DNA from: a virus
Length of the DNA: 41,985 nucleotides
Direction: 5' to 3' (one strand)
Virus record (IMG/VR): IMGVR_UViG_3300023108_000055
Coordinates: 1-41,985 of that record
How positions within the stretch are numbered: the stretch's first letter is position 1; every line of letters begins with the position of its first letter. Of the stretch, positions 24,961 through 32,169 are shown piece by piece. Under the pieces are notes generated by a model. It ran no database searches, was not told where the DNA came from, and was given only the letters and a program-made list of their open reading frames with translations. Both the position numbers and the translations under genes were made by a program.

Positions 24961-25464
24961 ATGAAACTGTCAGGAATACTTTTAATTGTAATAATGACGA
25001 TGGGCGGCATAGGTTATTGGTACTATACCGATACCCAAAAAACTATTGCCATCCTAACTGAAAACAATGCAAAATTAGAACTGGCAGTAGCAACCAACGA
25101 AGAAACAATCAAAACAATGGCAGCGGACTTTGCTGCTGCCAATGAAGAACTAAAAAAAGTAAACACTGAGTTTGCAAATATTCGCAGACAAAATCAAGAA
25201 CTAGCGAATAAATTGCAAGACTTAGATATGACTGCTGCTGCCATAGCTAACCCCGCAGGCATCGAACGTGCGGTAAATAGAGGTAGTGAGAATGCAGGCA
25301 GATGTTTTGAATTACTAAGCGGTGCCGAACTAACGGAGAATGAGAAAAATGCAGAAAATGCAAGGTCTTTTAACAAAGAGTGCCCTTGGCTTTATGATAC
25401 TTATAAGTCTCGCGGCTTGCTCAACGACCCCACAACGGATAGAAGTAACGAGCAAACCAATTGA
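24961..25464 (+). CDS. i-spanin (Rz-like inner-membrane spanin subunit)
   Basis: A 167-residue type II membrane protein. An uncleaved N-terminal anchor (LSGILLIVIMTMGGIGYWYY, residues ~3-22) precedes a long periplasmic coiled coil (residues ~28-105, Leu/Ile/Ala/Glu-rich). A Cys-containing C-terminal region (AGRCFELLSGAEL, NKECPWLYDTYKSRG) overlaps the downstream lipoprotein gene in another frame. Position right after the endolysin, topology and overlap with a lipoprotein are the classic Rz/Rz1 arrangement. It would join the o-spanin across the periplasm to fuse inner and outer membranes at lysis. This also shows the host is Gram-negative. Confidence 0.85.
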   Translation: MKLSGILLIVIMTMGGIGYWYYTDTQKTIAILTENNAKLELAVATNEETIKTMAADFAAANEELKKVNTEFANIRRQNQELANKLQDLDMTAAAIANPAGIERAVNRGSENAGRCFELLSGAELTENEKNAENARSFNKECPWLYDTYKSRGLLNDPTTDRSNEQTN

Positions 25465-25819
25465 TAAACCGGAACTAGTTTTACCCCCGGTTGACGAAGT
25501 CAATATGCGCCGTATTGAGTGGATAGTTATCAATGAGAATAATATCGAAGAAGTAAAAGCACGTCTTGAAAGCGAAGGCAAAGCATTTGCATTTTACGCA
25601 TTAACTGGCGACGGCTATGGCGCACTAGGTTTAAACTTTTCTGATATAAGAGCACTAGTACAACAGCAACAACAAATTATTGTTGCATATGAAAACTATT
25701 ACAAAGCAGCAGAAGAAGCACTTGATGATGCAGAAGCACAGCGTCAGGCAGAAGCAGAAGCTGATGCAGCAAGAGCAGCAGAAGAATCTAAGGGCATAGA
25801 CTTAAATCCTTTCGATTAA
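25349..25819 (+). CDS. o-spanin (Rz1-like outer-membrane lipoprotein), overlapping the i-spanin
   Basis: A 156-residue lipoprotein. The signal peptide SALGFMILISLAACS has the lipobox L-A-A-C, so the mature protein would begin with lipidated Cys. The mature part has a Pro-rich start (SKPIDKPELVLPPVDEV) like many o-spanins and a helical Gln/Ala/Glu-rich C-terminus (LVQQQQQIIVAYENYYKAAEEALDDAEAQ, cited here in part). The gene overlaps the i-spanin by 116 bases in a different frame. ATG 25349 is preferred because GGAG at 25335-25338 is 10 bases away. ATG 25340, one base after GGAGA, is possible but poorly spaced. It is longer than lambda Rz1 (60 residues). Confidence 0.82.
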   Translation: MQKMQGLLTKSALGFMILISLAACSTTPQRIEVTSKPIDKPELVLPPVDEVNMRRIEWIVINENNIEEVKARLESEGKAFAFYALTGDGYGALGLNFSDIRALVQQQQQIIVAYENYYKAAEEALDDAEAQRQAEAEADAARAAEESKGIDLNPFD

Positions 25820-25820
25820 C

Positions 25821-25828
25821 GATAAATA
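25821..25828 (+). promoter_or_regulatory. T4-type late promoter motif (GATAAATA)
   Basis: GATAAATA 24 bp before ATG 25853, two bases after the o-spanin stop. It heads three consecutive membrane-protein genes. Confidence 0.7.
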
Positions 25829-25852
25829 TACATAGTTAACAAGAGGGAAACT

Positions 25853-26215
25853 ATGGATATAATTGGGCGTATGTTTGGTGACACGCTTTGGATTTACACA
25901 GCAATAGCGGGATCACTACTAGGGGCAGCATTTTTAGCGTGGTTTAGAAATACACACGCAGCACTTTACTTAATGTCAAAGTTTGATGCACTACTAGATA
26001 GTTTAGTAGATAGATTTGGCTGGGACTTTTTACAAGACGACCCAGAAGCTTGGCGTAAAAGATATCCAAAAGTTACAAAAAAAATAGACGATTTAGAATC
26101 ACGTATTCGTAAGTTAGAAACTAATAGTCACCCTCCAAAAGAATTACACGAATTTGAAGTTTGGCCTGAGCTAGACGCTAGGCTAAAAGCATTGGAGAAG
26201 AAACGTGGAAAATGA
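25853..26215 (+). CDS. Membrane-anchored coiled-coil protein, unknown function
   Basis: A 120-residue protein with one N-terminal membrane segment (LWIYTAIAGSLLGAAFLAWF, residues ~11-30) and a long cytoplasmic charged part. That part includes a helical heptad region (VTKKIDDLESRIRKLETN) and a C-terminal DARLKALEKKRGK. SD AGAGGGA precedes the ATG and a late promoter lies upstream. Placement after the spanins, together with the next two membrane proteins, makes a holin, antiholin or lysis-timing accessory plausible; this is inference from position only. Its stop overlaps the following GTG start by 11 bases. Confidence 0.65.
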   Translation: MDIIGRMFGDTLWIYTAIAGSLLGAAFLAWFRNTHAALYLMSKFDALLDSLVDRFGWDFLQDDPEAWRKRYPKVTKKIDDLESRIRKLETNSHPPKELHEFEVWPELDARLKALEKKRGK

Positions 26216-26621
26216 TATAATGAGCGCCGGGGGCGTAGGGCTTGAATTAGCAGAACTAGCAACACCATTCATTGCAGCATTAGTTGCTCTAGTTGTTACA
26301 TTAATGTTTAAAGATTATGCAACAAAAATTGCAAAGGGTATGGCTTTTAAAATGAATCCAGCATTCAAAGAAGGCGATAAAGTTATACTAGATGGCGAAA
26401 GAGCACTAATAGTTAAAATAGGCAACACTGAAACTGTGTTTGGTATACATAAAAGTGGTGGAGAATTTGACGGCGACTATATATGGCGCTATGTACCAAA
26501 CGAAAGAATACCTGCACTAAAGATAGAAAAGATTATCTTTGATGCGACACCAGAGGTAAATGAAAGAAAAATTGAACAAAATGGGCATAAGATTGACACA
26601 CTTATTAAGGAGGGAAAATAA
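26205..26621 (+). CDS. MscS-like mini-channel protein (one TM plus MscS beta domain)
   Basis: A 138-residue protein. GTG 26205 is the likely start, because GGAG at 26194-26197 is 7 bases upstream; an ATG 5 codons later lacks that spacing. One strong membrane segment (ATPFIAALVALVVTLMF, residues ~19-35) leads through an amphipathic helix (KDYATKIAKGMAFKM) to a beta domain. There, NPAFKEGDKVILDGERALIVKIG, TETVFGIH and WRYVPNERI match the MscS pattern F.VGD.I...G..G.VE.I...T......PN..I. Compared with MscS (286 residues), the first two helices and the C-terminal cage are missing. The domain call rests on motif resemblance. It could assemble a pore used in lysis or osmotic control. Confidence 0.6.
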   Translation: MENDIMSAGGVGLELAELATPFIAALVALVVTLMFKDYATKIAKGMAFKMNPAFKEGDKVILDGERALIVKIGNTETVFGIHKSGGEFDGDYIWRYVPNERIPALKIEKIIFDATPEVNERKIEQNGHKIDTLIKEGK

Positions 26622-27073
26622 TGCCACGTAAAAAGCCAGAAGACTTACAAAGCAAAACAAAAGTAGCAGCAGCACCAAAAAACCCTGCTCCAGCAGCTGA
26701 CCCTGCTCCAGCAGCACCTGCTGCACAGCCAGAAGTTTCCTACGATAGAATGACTATCGATAGAGGAGCAGTCGGTGGAGCAGATATGAATGGTGACGGA
26801 CACATTTCTAAGGAAGAAATGGAGATGCACTTAGAATTTAAACGCAAAGAACTAGAAGACCAAGATGCTATGCGTGACGCACAGCGTTCTATGGCTTGGT
26901 TTGCTCTATTTGGTATGCTATTATATCCATTTGCAGTTGTAGCAGCTAGTTATTTCAATTTAGAAAATGCAGCAAGTGTGCTAGGATCGATGGCAGCTAC
27001 ATACTTTGTTTCAGTAGCAGCAATTGTTATGGCATTCTTTGGTGCACAAGCATACAAGGGTAAAGCTAAGTAG
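26621..27073 (+). CDS. EF-hand membrane protein with two TM segments (holin candidate)
   Basis: A 150-residue protein. The N-terminus is a Pro/Ala/Lys low-complexity arm (residues 1-38). Residues 55-66 (DMNGDGHISKEE) form a canonical EF-hand loop with Asp, Asn, Asp, Gly and terminal Glu in the right positions. A charged helix (residues ~67-90) leads to two membrane segments (about 91-112 and 118-142) and a short basic C-terminus. Two-TM topology with a cytoplasmic N-terminal domain next to lysis genes resembles class II holins, and the EF-hand would offer calcium sensing. The holin assignment is inference. A good AGGAGG SD precedes it, overlapping the upstream stop. Confidence 0.65.
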   Translation: MPRKKPEDLQSKTKVAAAPKNPAPAADPAPAAPAAQPEVSYDRMTIDRGAVGGADMNGDGHISKEEMEMHLEFKRKELEDQDAMRDAQRSMAWFALFGMLLYPFAVVAASYFNLENAASVLGSMAATYFVSVAAIVMAFFGAQAYKGKAK

Positions 27074-27117
27074 TCATTAATTAGCAACTCAAGTATCTAC
27101 TAACGCTAAGTATTATT

Positions 27118-27942
27118 ATGGATTATTATCAAATACTTGGTGTTAGTAGAACTGCTTCGCCTCAAGAAATTAAGAAAGCATATAAAAAGAAGGCAATGGA
27201 ACACCATCCTGATAGAGGAGGTGATCATAATAAATTTGCTGAAATTAATTCTGCGTACGAAACACTAAGTAATGCAGATAAAAAAGCTGCTTATGATAAT
27301 CCGCAGCCGCAATTTAATTATAATGCTAGAGATTTTGCTGGAGGTAATCCTTTTGCTGGTACACCATTTGACCATATATTTGGACAAGGTTTTGCTCAAC
27401 AGCGCACACCAAAAAATCGTGATATTACAATAGCTGCTACTATAGAATTAGAAGATGTTATTCGAGGCAAAAGCCTTGTAATTCAGTATAGATTACAAAG
27501 CGGAAAACTTGAAACTGTAAATGTAGATATTCCTCCTGGAGCAAATGCGGGTGATACAGTAAAATTTGCAGGTTTAGGCGATGATGGACATAAACAATTT
27601 CCGAGGGGTGATTTAAATGTCAGAATTCAAGTCAATAAAAGAAAAAATTGGGAGAGAGAAGGACAAAATTTAATTACAAATAAGTCAATAAATGTATTTG
27701 ACTTATTGCTAGGATGTGTTATAATAGTAAACACATTAGACGGACGTAAAGTTAAATTGAATATACCAAAAGGCACAAAACACGGACAAGTTTTTAGTAT
27801 ACCGCAGTACGGTATACCAAATATAAATACAGGAAAAAAAGGAAATCTTTACGTTAGTATAGAGGCAGATGTACCAACAATAGAAGAAGAAAATATTTTA
27901 CAGTCAATTGCTGTAATAAGAAACCAAGTGTATACTGATTAA
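27118..27942 (+). CDS. dnaJ: DnaJ/CbpA-like J-domain co-chaperone (no zinc finger)
   Basis: A 274-residue protein. The J-domain spans residues 1-60 (DYYQILGVSRTASPQEIKKAY, HPD within MEHHPDRGG, FAEINSAYETLSN). A Gly/Phe linker (FAGGNPFAGTPFDHIFGQGF) and DnaJ C-terminal substrate-binding domains follow (ELEDVIRGKSLVIQY, VDIPPGANAGDTVKFAGLGDD, GDLNVRIQV, LNIPKGTKHGQVFSIPQYG). The CxxCxGxG zinc centre is absent, as in CbpA-type (class B) proteins. It should stimulate host DnaK. It is followed 16 bases downstream by ClpA, suggesting a phage proteostasis pair. The 44-bp gap upstream has no clear promoter. Confidence 0.93.
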   Translation: MDYYQILGVSRTASPQEIKKAYKKKAMEHHPDRGGDHNKFAEINSAYETLSNADKKAAYDNPQPQFNYNARDFAGGNPFAGTPFDHIFGQGFAQQRTPKNRDITIAATIELEDVIRGKSLVIQYRLQSGKLETVNVDIPPGANAGDTVKFAGLGDDGHKQFPRGDLNVRIQVNKRKNWEREGQNLITNKSINVFDLLLGCVIIVNTLDGRKVKLNIPKGTKHGQVFSIPQYGIPNINTGKKGNLYVSIEADVPTIEEENILQSIAVIRNQVYTD

Positions 27943-27958
27943 TAGGAATTTTTTAAGA

Positions 27959-30202
27959 ATGGTAGAACCAAGTAAAGATCTTGCATTAGTTTTTGAAAAA
28001 AGTATTAAGGATGCTAAAAAATTAAAGCACGAATATGTAACTTTAGAGCATTTATTATATGCAATGTTGTGCGAAGAAAACTTTGTCAATGTAATGACAA
28101 TGTACGGTGCTGATATTGATTATATTAAAAGTAATATTGAACATCACCTTAAAACTCAAAGTGACGAAATCGTAACAGATCAAACCTCTTACAAACCAAG
28201 AAAAACTGCCACTGTCGAACGTACCTTAAATCGTGCATTTACTCAAGTGCTGTTTGCTGGTCGCAGTGAAATTCAATTGACTGATGTACTTTTAAGTATA
28301 TTAAGTGAAAAGAAAACTGTAGGAACCTACTATTTAGAAAAAGGTGGCGTTGAAAAGACTAAATTTGCTGATTTTATCAACAGTGAAATACAAGAAGAAG
28401 TTGAAGAAGACGAAATGTCTAGTGAAGCACGTAGAGCATTACGTGCATTTACAACTAATCTTAATGATGAAGTAAAACGTGGCAAAGTTGATCCGATTAT
28501 TGGTAGAGCAGAAGAACTAGAAAGTTTAGCACTTGCACTAGGTCGTAGGGCAAAAAATAATGTTCTTATGGTAGGTGATCCTGGAGTAGGTAAAACTGCT
28601 ATTGCAGAAGGATTAGCTTATAAAATTGAAAATAATGATGTACCAAACTTTCTAAAAGAATATAAAGTATATAATTTAGATATAGGAGCAATGCTTGCCG
28701 GATCAAAGTATCGTGGAGATTTCGAAGAACGGTTTAAACTTGTATTACAAGCATTAACTAAGCAAGGCAAAACAATTATGTTTGTCGACGAAGCACATAT
28801 GATGAACGGTGCAGGTGCAGCTGGTAACGGTGGATCAAATGATCTAGCTAATATGTTGAAGCCTGCCCTAACAAAAGGTGATTTGAAGGTTGTTGCTTCT
28901 ACAACTTGGGAAGAATATCGTAAATACTTTGAAAAAGATCGTGCATTAATGCGGCGTTTCCAAAGAGTTACTATAGGAGAACCGTCCAAAGAGACTACAG
29001 CTGATATTTTGCGTGGCATAAAAAAATATTACGAAGACTATCACAATACAATAATAACCGAAGAAGCTATAAAAGCAAGTATAAAATTAAGTGTAAAGTA
29101 TCAAACAGATAAAAAATTGCCCGACAAAGCAATTGACTTGATTGACATTGCGTGTTCTAGATTCAAATTGAATGACGAACATCAAGGTGATAAAATTGTA
29201 GGTGAAAAAGAAATACAATTTGAATTGTCTAAAATTATTAATTTACCTGCAGAACAAGTTGCAGAAAAAGAGAGCGAAAACCTTGCACACTTAGAGGATA
29301 ATCTAAAGAAAGTAGTGTACGGACAAGACACAGCAATAGAATCTATTGTGGATAAAATACTTGTAAGTCAAGCAGGATTAAAGCCTGACGATAAGCCTGT
29401 AGGCTCCTTTGTGTTTATGGGTCCTACTGGAACAGGTAAAACAGAAACAGCGAAGCAACTTGCAAAAAACCTTGGTGTTAAACTTGTGCGTTTTGATATG
29501 AGTGAATATATGGAGAAGCACTCGGTAGCAAAACTTATCGGTTCGCCTCCTGGTTATGTAGGACACGAAGACAGTGCAGGACAACTTATAGAAAGATTGC
29601 AGGAAAATCCTAATTGTGTGCTATTACTAGACGAAATAGAAAAAGCACATCCAGACGTATCACAAATTTTGCTTCAACTAATGGATAACGGTAAGGTAAC
29701 TGGTTCAAATGGTAAAGAAGCAGATGCAAGAAATATTACTTTAATTCTTACAACCAACTTAGGTGCTGCACAGGCAGAAAAGAATAGTATAGGATTCGGA
29801 GACGAAGCTGAAACACTATATGAAGATACAGAATTCAAACGCTTTTTTGCTCCAGAGTTCCGCAACAGACTTGATGGTGTTATTACATTTGCAAAACTTG
29901 GTAAAGAAGTAATGATGAAGATTGTTGGTAAGTTCTTGCTAGAGCTAAAACAAATGGTTATTGAAAAAGATATTTCTATAGAAATAACAGATGATGCACT
30001 AGACTATCTAGTAGATAAAGGATTTGATCCAAAGAATGGTGCCCGTCCTTTGCAACGTGTTATAGACAAAGATATTAAACGTCCATTATCACGCCATATA
30101 CTTTTCGGAGATTTGAAAGATGGCGGCAGTGTAATTGTAGATTTCCGCGACAATGAGCTCAAATTGGATTGTGTACGTAATGAAGAATTTGACACTGTGT
30201 GA
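27959..30202 (+). CDS. clpA: ClpA-like AAA+ unfoldase
   Basis: A 747-residue Clp/Hsp100 protein close to E. coli ClpA (758) in length and order. The Clp N-domain spans ~1-140 (KKLKHEYVTLEHLLYAMLCEE). D1 has Walker A GDPGVGKT (206-213) and FVDEAHMMNGAG. D2 has Walker A GPTGTGKT (488-495), YMEKHSVAKLIGSPPGYVGHE and LLLDEIEKAHPDV. It lacks the ClpB middle coiled coil. The ClpP-docking loop is present as IGF (residues 611-613, in NSIGFGDE). It should thread substrates into host ClpP, because no clpP or clpS was seen here. SD AGGAA precedes the ATG. Redirecting host proteolysis or unfolding phage proteins is inferred. Confidence 0.94.
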   Translation: MVEPSKDLALVFEKSIKDAKKLKHEYVTLEHLLYAMLCEENFVNVMTMYGADIDYIKSNIEHHLKTQSDEIVTDQTSYKPRKTATVERTLNRAFTQVLFAGRSEIQLTDVLLSILSEKKTVGTYYLEKGGVEKTKFADFINSEIQEEVEEDEMSSEARRALRAFTTNLNDEVKRGKVDPIIGRAEELESLALALGRRAKNNVLMVGDPGVGKTAIAEGLAYKIENNDVPNFLKEYKVYNLDIGAMLAGSKYRGDFEERFKLVLQALTKQGKTIMFVDEAHMMNGAGAAGNGGSNDLANMLKPALTKGDLKVVASTTWEEYRKYFEKDRALMRRFQRVTIGEPSKETTADILRGIKKYYEDYHNTIITEEAIKASIKLSVKYQTDKKLPDKAIDLIDIACSRFKLNDEHQGDKIVGEKEIQFELSKIINLPAEQVAEKESENLAHLEDNLKKVVYGQDTAIESIVDKILVSQAGLKPDDKPVGSFVFMGPTGTGKTETAKQLAKNLGVKLVRFDMSEYMEKHSVAKLIGSPPGYVGHEDSAGQLIERLQENPNCVLLLDEIEKAHPDVSQILLQLMDNGKVTGSNGKEADARNITLILTTNLGAAQAEKNSIGFGDEAETLYEDTEFKRFFAPEFRNRLDGVITFAKLGKEVMMKIVGKFLLELKQMVIEKDISIEITDDALDYLVDKGFDPKNGARPLQRVIDKDIKRPLSRHILFGDLKDGGSVIVDFRDNELKLDCVRNEEFDTV

Positions 30203-30896
30203 AACTAACAAATTATTCTATAATCAATACCTATATAAACTAGCATTTAGCAATAATTTAAATGTTATCTTTAGACAAGAAATCCAAAAGGATAAAAAAT
30301 TAAGCTATGCTAGAGAACAAATAGATAAGTTTGCAGAACAGTATAGAAACAATGAACCTATTATGCGCCAAATATGGCGAACTGCTGTACAGGTGCCTGA
30401 GCAAGATTATTTAGATGCAAAAGAATTATATAGCATATTGAAAAGATCTTCTGATTATAAAATAAGAATAGATCCACAGAGCACAGTAACAATTTTCTCT
30501 AACAACGAAGATTTTTTATTAGAAATTGCAGGAAGATTAAAGGCAAAAAATAAAGTTTTACACAAGCCTAACGAAAATTATGCTAAAATACTCCAGGACA
30601 AAACAAAAATTATACTTGTTGATAAAAAGCCCGATTTAAAATTAAAAATAAATTTTAATGGTAAAAGATGCAACAAAGAATTTGCTAATTGGATACGTGC
30701 AAACACAGATAAAGCTCGTATGGGGCGTATAGCATTAGAAAATTTAGAGTTATATGGATATCTAAGTGGATTTTATATGTATGTAAGAGACGAAAAAGTG
30801 CTAAATTTAGTTACACTATTGGCAGGAAGTACAATTCGGTCTGTAGAGAAATTAGTCTACAAAGGCGATATTGATAAATATAAGTATGCCGAGTAA
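30180..30896 (+). CDS. Conserved phage protein of unknown function
   Basis: A 238-residue protein starting inside the ClpA 3' end (23-base overlap). ATG 30180 gives a hydrophobic/polar N-terminus LTLCETNKLFYNQYLYKLAF; an in-frame ATG 9 codons earlier has no better SD. It is basic and helix/strand mixed. Notable blocks are LNVIFRQEIQKDKKL, YRNNEPIMRQIWRTAVQVP, IRIDPQSTVTIFSNNEDFLLEIA, KIILVDKKPDLKLKINF and the C-terminal ALENLELYGYLSGFYMYV. No catalytic motif or membrane segment was found. The gene overlaps the next one by 11 bases, so translation is coupled along the series. Confidence 0.6.
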   Translation: MKNLTLCETNKLFYNQYLYKLAFSNNLNVIFRQEIQKDKKLSYAREQIDKFAEQYRNNEPIMRQIWRTAVQVPEQDYLDAKELYSILKRSSDYKIRIDPQSTVTIFSNNEDFLLEIAGRLKAKNKVLHKPNENYAKILQDKTKIILVDKKPDLKLKINFNGKRCNKEFANWIRANTDKARMGRIALENLELYGYLSGFYMYVRDEKVLNLVTLLAGSTIRSVEKLVYKGDIDKYKYAE

Positions 30897-31257
30897 TAGT
30901 GAAAATATTTTAACAGCAAATACACATCCAGGAGACAGCACCGTTGAGTCTGTTACTGGAGACAAATTTAAAGGAGATGGTTACTATGGTCGTAGTGACG
31001 GTCTCCATACTGTCCAGTACAACATCACTGGATTTCAGGGTAAAATAAAAATGCAGGCAACACTTTCTGTTGAACCTGATGACGATGACTGGTTTACTCT
31101 TGACAGCACCGAACACGATACTATTGGTTTTTCAAACGATAGTGCAACAGCTACAGGCTCACACATAAAGAACTTTACAGGAAACTATGTTTGGGTACGT
31201 GCAGTTGTTAGTAGTTGGACTGATGGCACTGTTAACTCTATAGTATTAAATCATTAG
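30886..31257 (+). CDS. Small beta-sandwich-like protein, possible virion decoration
   Basis: A 123-residue protein beginning PSNSENILTANTHPGDST. Its beta-rich text includes HTVQYNITGFQGKIKMQATL, DDDDWFTLDSTEHDTIG and HIKNFTGNYVWVRAVVSSW. The pattern of alternating strands with a W-[FT]-x-L block resembles galactose-binding or fibre-appended jelly-roll domains of marine phages. ATG 30886 is preferred over an in-frame upstream start at 30871 because it overlaps the previous gene only slightly. No enzyme motif was found. A surface decoration or carbohydrate-binding role is inference. Confidence 0.55.
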   Translation: MPSNSENILTANTHPGDSTVESVTGDKFKGDGYYGRSDGLHTVQYNITGFQGKIKMQATLSVEPDDDDWFTLDSTEHDTIGFSNDSATATGSHIKNFTGNYVWVRAVVSSWTDGTVNSIVLNH

Positions 31258-31266
31258 GATAAAAAA

Positions 31267-31830
31267 ATGGAACATTTTGTAAGAGTAGTAATGGAAAAAA
31301 CTGAAAAGGCACAAAAGCTTGATGAAAGTATTTTTCCTAATCAAGAAATTTTTGAAACAGAACAAGAATGCACAGTTTTCCAAATACCTTTAGTAAGAGA
31401 ACTATCAGAAGACGAAGCAGACGAATATGCACAGCGTTTAGCAAACCTGATGTTTGAGCAAGGTTACGAAGACTTTGATATCGAAATGGGTACAGCAGAC
31501 ACAGAAATAACAGAAGAAACATATGACGGAGATGAATTTTTTGAAGCATATGGTGTTATGTGGTTCAACGAAGATGACGATTTAGACGAAGCAGAATATC
31601 AAGGACGCAAAGTTAAACTTGGCAAACCTATGCGTGGAGATGTTAAGAAGTTCAAAGTATATGTAAGAGATCCAAAGACTAAAAACGTAAAGAAAGTTAA
31701 CTTTGGTGATCCTAATATGAAGATTAAAAAATCAAATCCAGCACGTAGACGTTCATTCCGTGCTAGACACAACTGTGATAATCCAGGTCCAAGAACAAAA
31801 GCACGTTACTGGTCGTGTCGTAAATGGTAA
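31267..31830 (+). CDS. Conserved phage protein with acidic N-terminus and basic two-Cys C-terminal module
   Basis: A 187-residue protein. Residues 1-110 are strongly acidic (ELSEDEADEYAQRLANLMFE, WFNEDDDLDEAEYQ). The rest is very basic: GRKVKLGKPMRGDVKKFKVYVRD, NVKKVNFGDPNMKIKKSNPAR, RRRSFRARHNCDNPGPRTKARYWSC. The C-terminal segment from about residue 112 is a module that I recognise as recurrent at the ends of diverse T4-like marine phage proteins. Its two Cys plus K-A-R-Y-W-x-C resemble the tail of the ParB-like protein at 33655. Zinc or nucleic-acid binding is a guess from composition. Weak SD (GGAT) before the ATG. Confidence 0.6.
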   Translation: MEHFVRVVMEKTEKAQKLDESIFPNQEIFETEQECTVFQIPLVRELSEDEADEYAQRLANLMFEQGYEDFDIEMGTADTEITEETYDGDEFFEAYGVMWFNEDDDLDEAEYQGRKVKLGKPMRGDVKKFKVYVRDPKTKNVKKVNFGDPNMKIKKSNPARRRSFRARHNCDNPGPRTKARYWSCRKW

Positions 31831-31839
31831 GGTGATAAA

Positions 31840-32169
31840 ATGCGTATTGATGAATTTTCACAACCTTTTGATAGCAAACTTCCATTTAATGTTGTAGACG
31901 ATGTTTGCATTTATATGCGAAATGATCCTATGTTTTATAGAAAACAATTATTTCCAGCAATTATGAAGATGAAAGATTCTTATAATGCTGGCAAAAATGT
32001 AGACGCTAACGAATGTTTAGGTGAATGTGCTAGTATGGCTATGGAATCATACTGTTCTAAATTTAAGCTAGGATCACCAAAAACAGTATTTCAACCTGAA
32101 GATAAAGAATCAATTATACAAAAATTATTTTCGGAGGAAATGACACAAATTCGTGACGGAGCCTACTGA
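31840..32169 (+). CDS. Conserved phage protein with CTS-like N-terminus, unknown function
   Basis: A 109-residue, mostly helical protein: DEFSQPFDSKLPFNVVDDVCIY, MRNDPMFYRKQLFPAIMKMKDS, VDANECLGECASMAMESYCSKF. It ends overlapping the next start by one base. The first residues (M-R-I-D-E-F) resemble the short amphipathic starts of five downstream proteins. Cys-rich spots (four Cys) are scattered without a clear zinc pattern. No family function is known to me. Confidence 0.6.
   Translation: MRIDEFSQPFDSKLPFNVVDDVCIYMRNDPMFYRKQLFPAIMKMKDSYNAGKNVDANECLGECASMAMESYCSKFKLGSPKTVFQPEDKESIIQKLFSEEMTQIRDGAY

Noticed and set aside
30873-30880. GATAAATA late-promoter match
   Set aside because: It lies inside the end of the 30180 coding region and only 5 bp before ATG 30886, far closer than the 19-28 bp seen for all other copies, so it is probably chance (coding D-K-Y).
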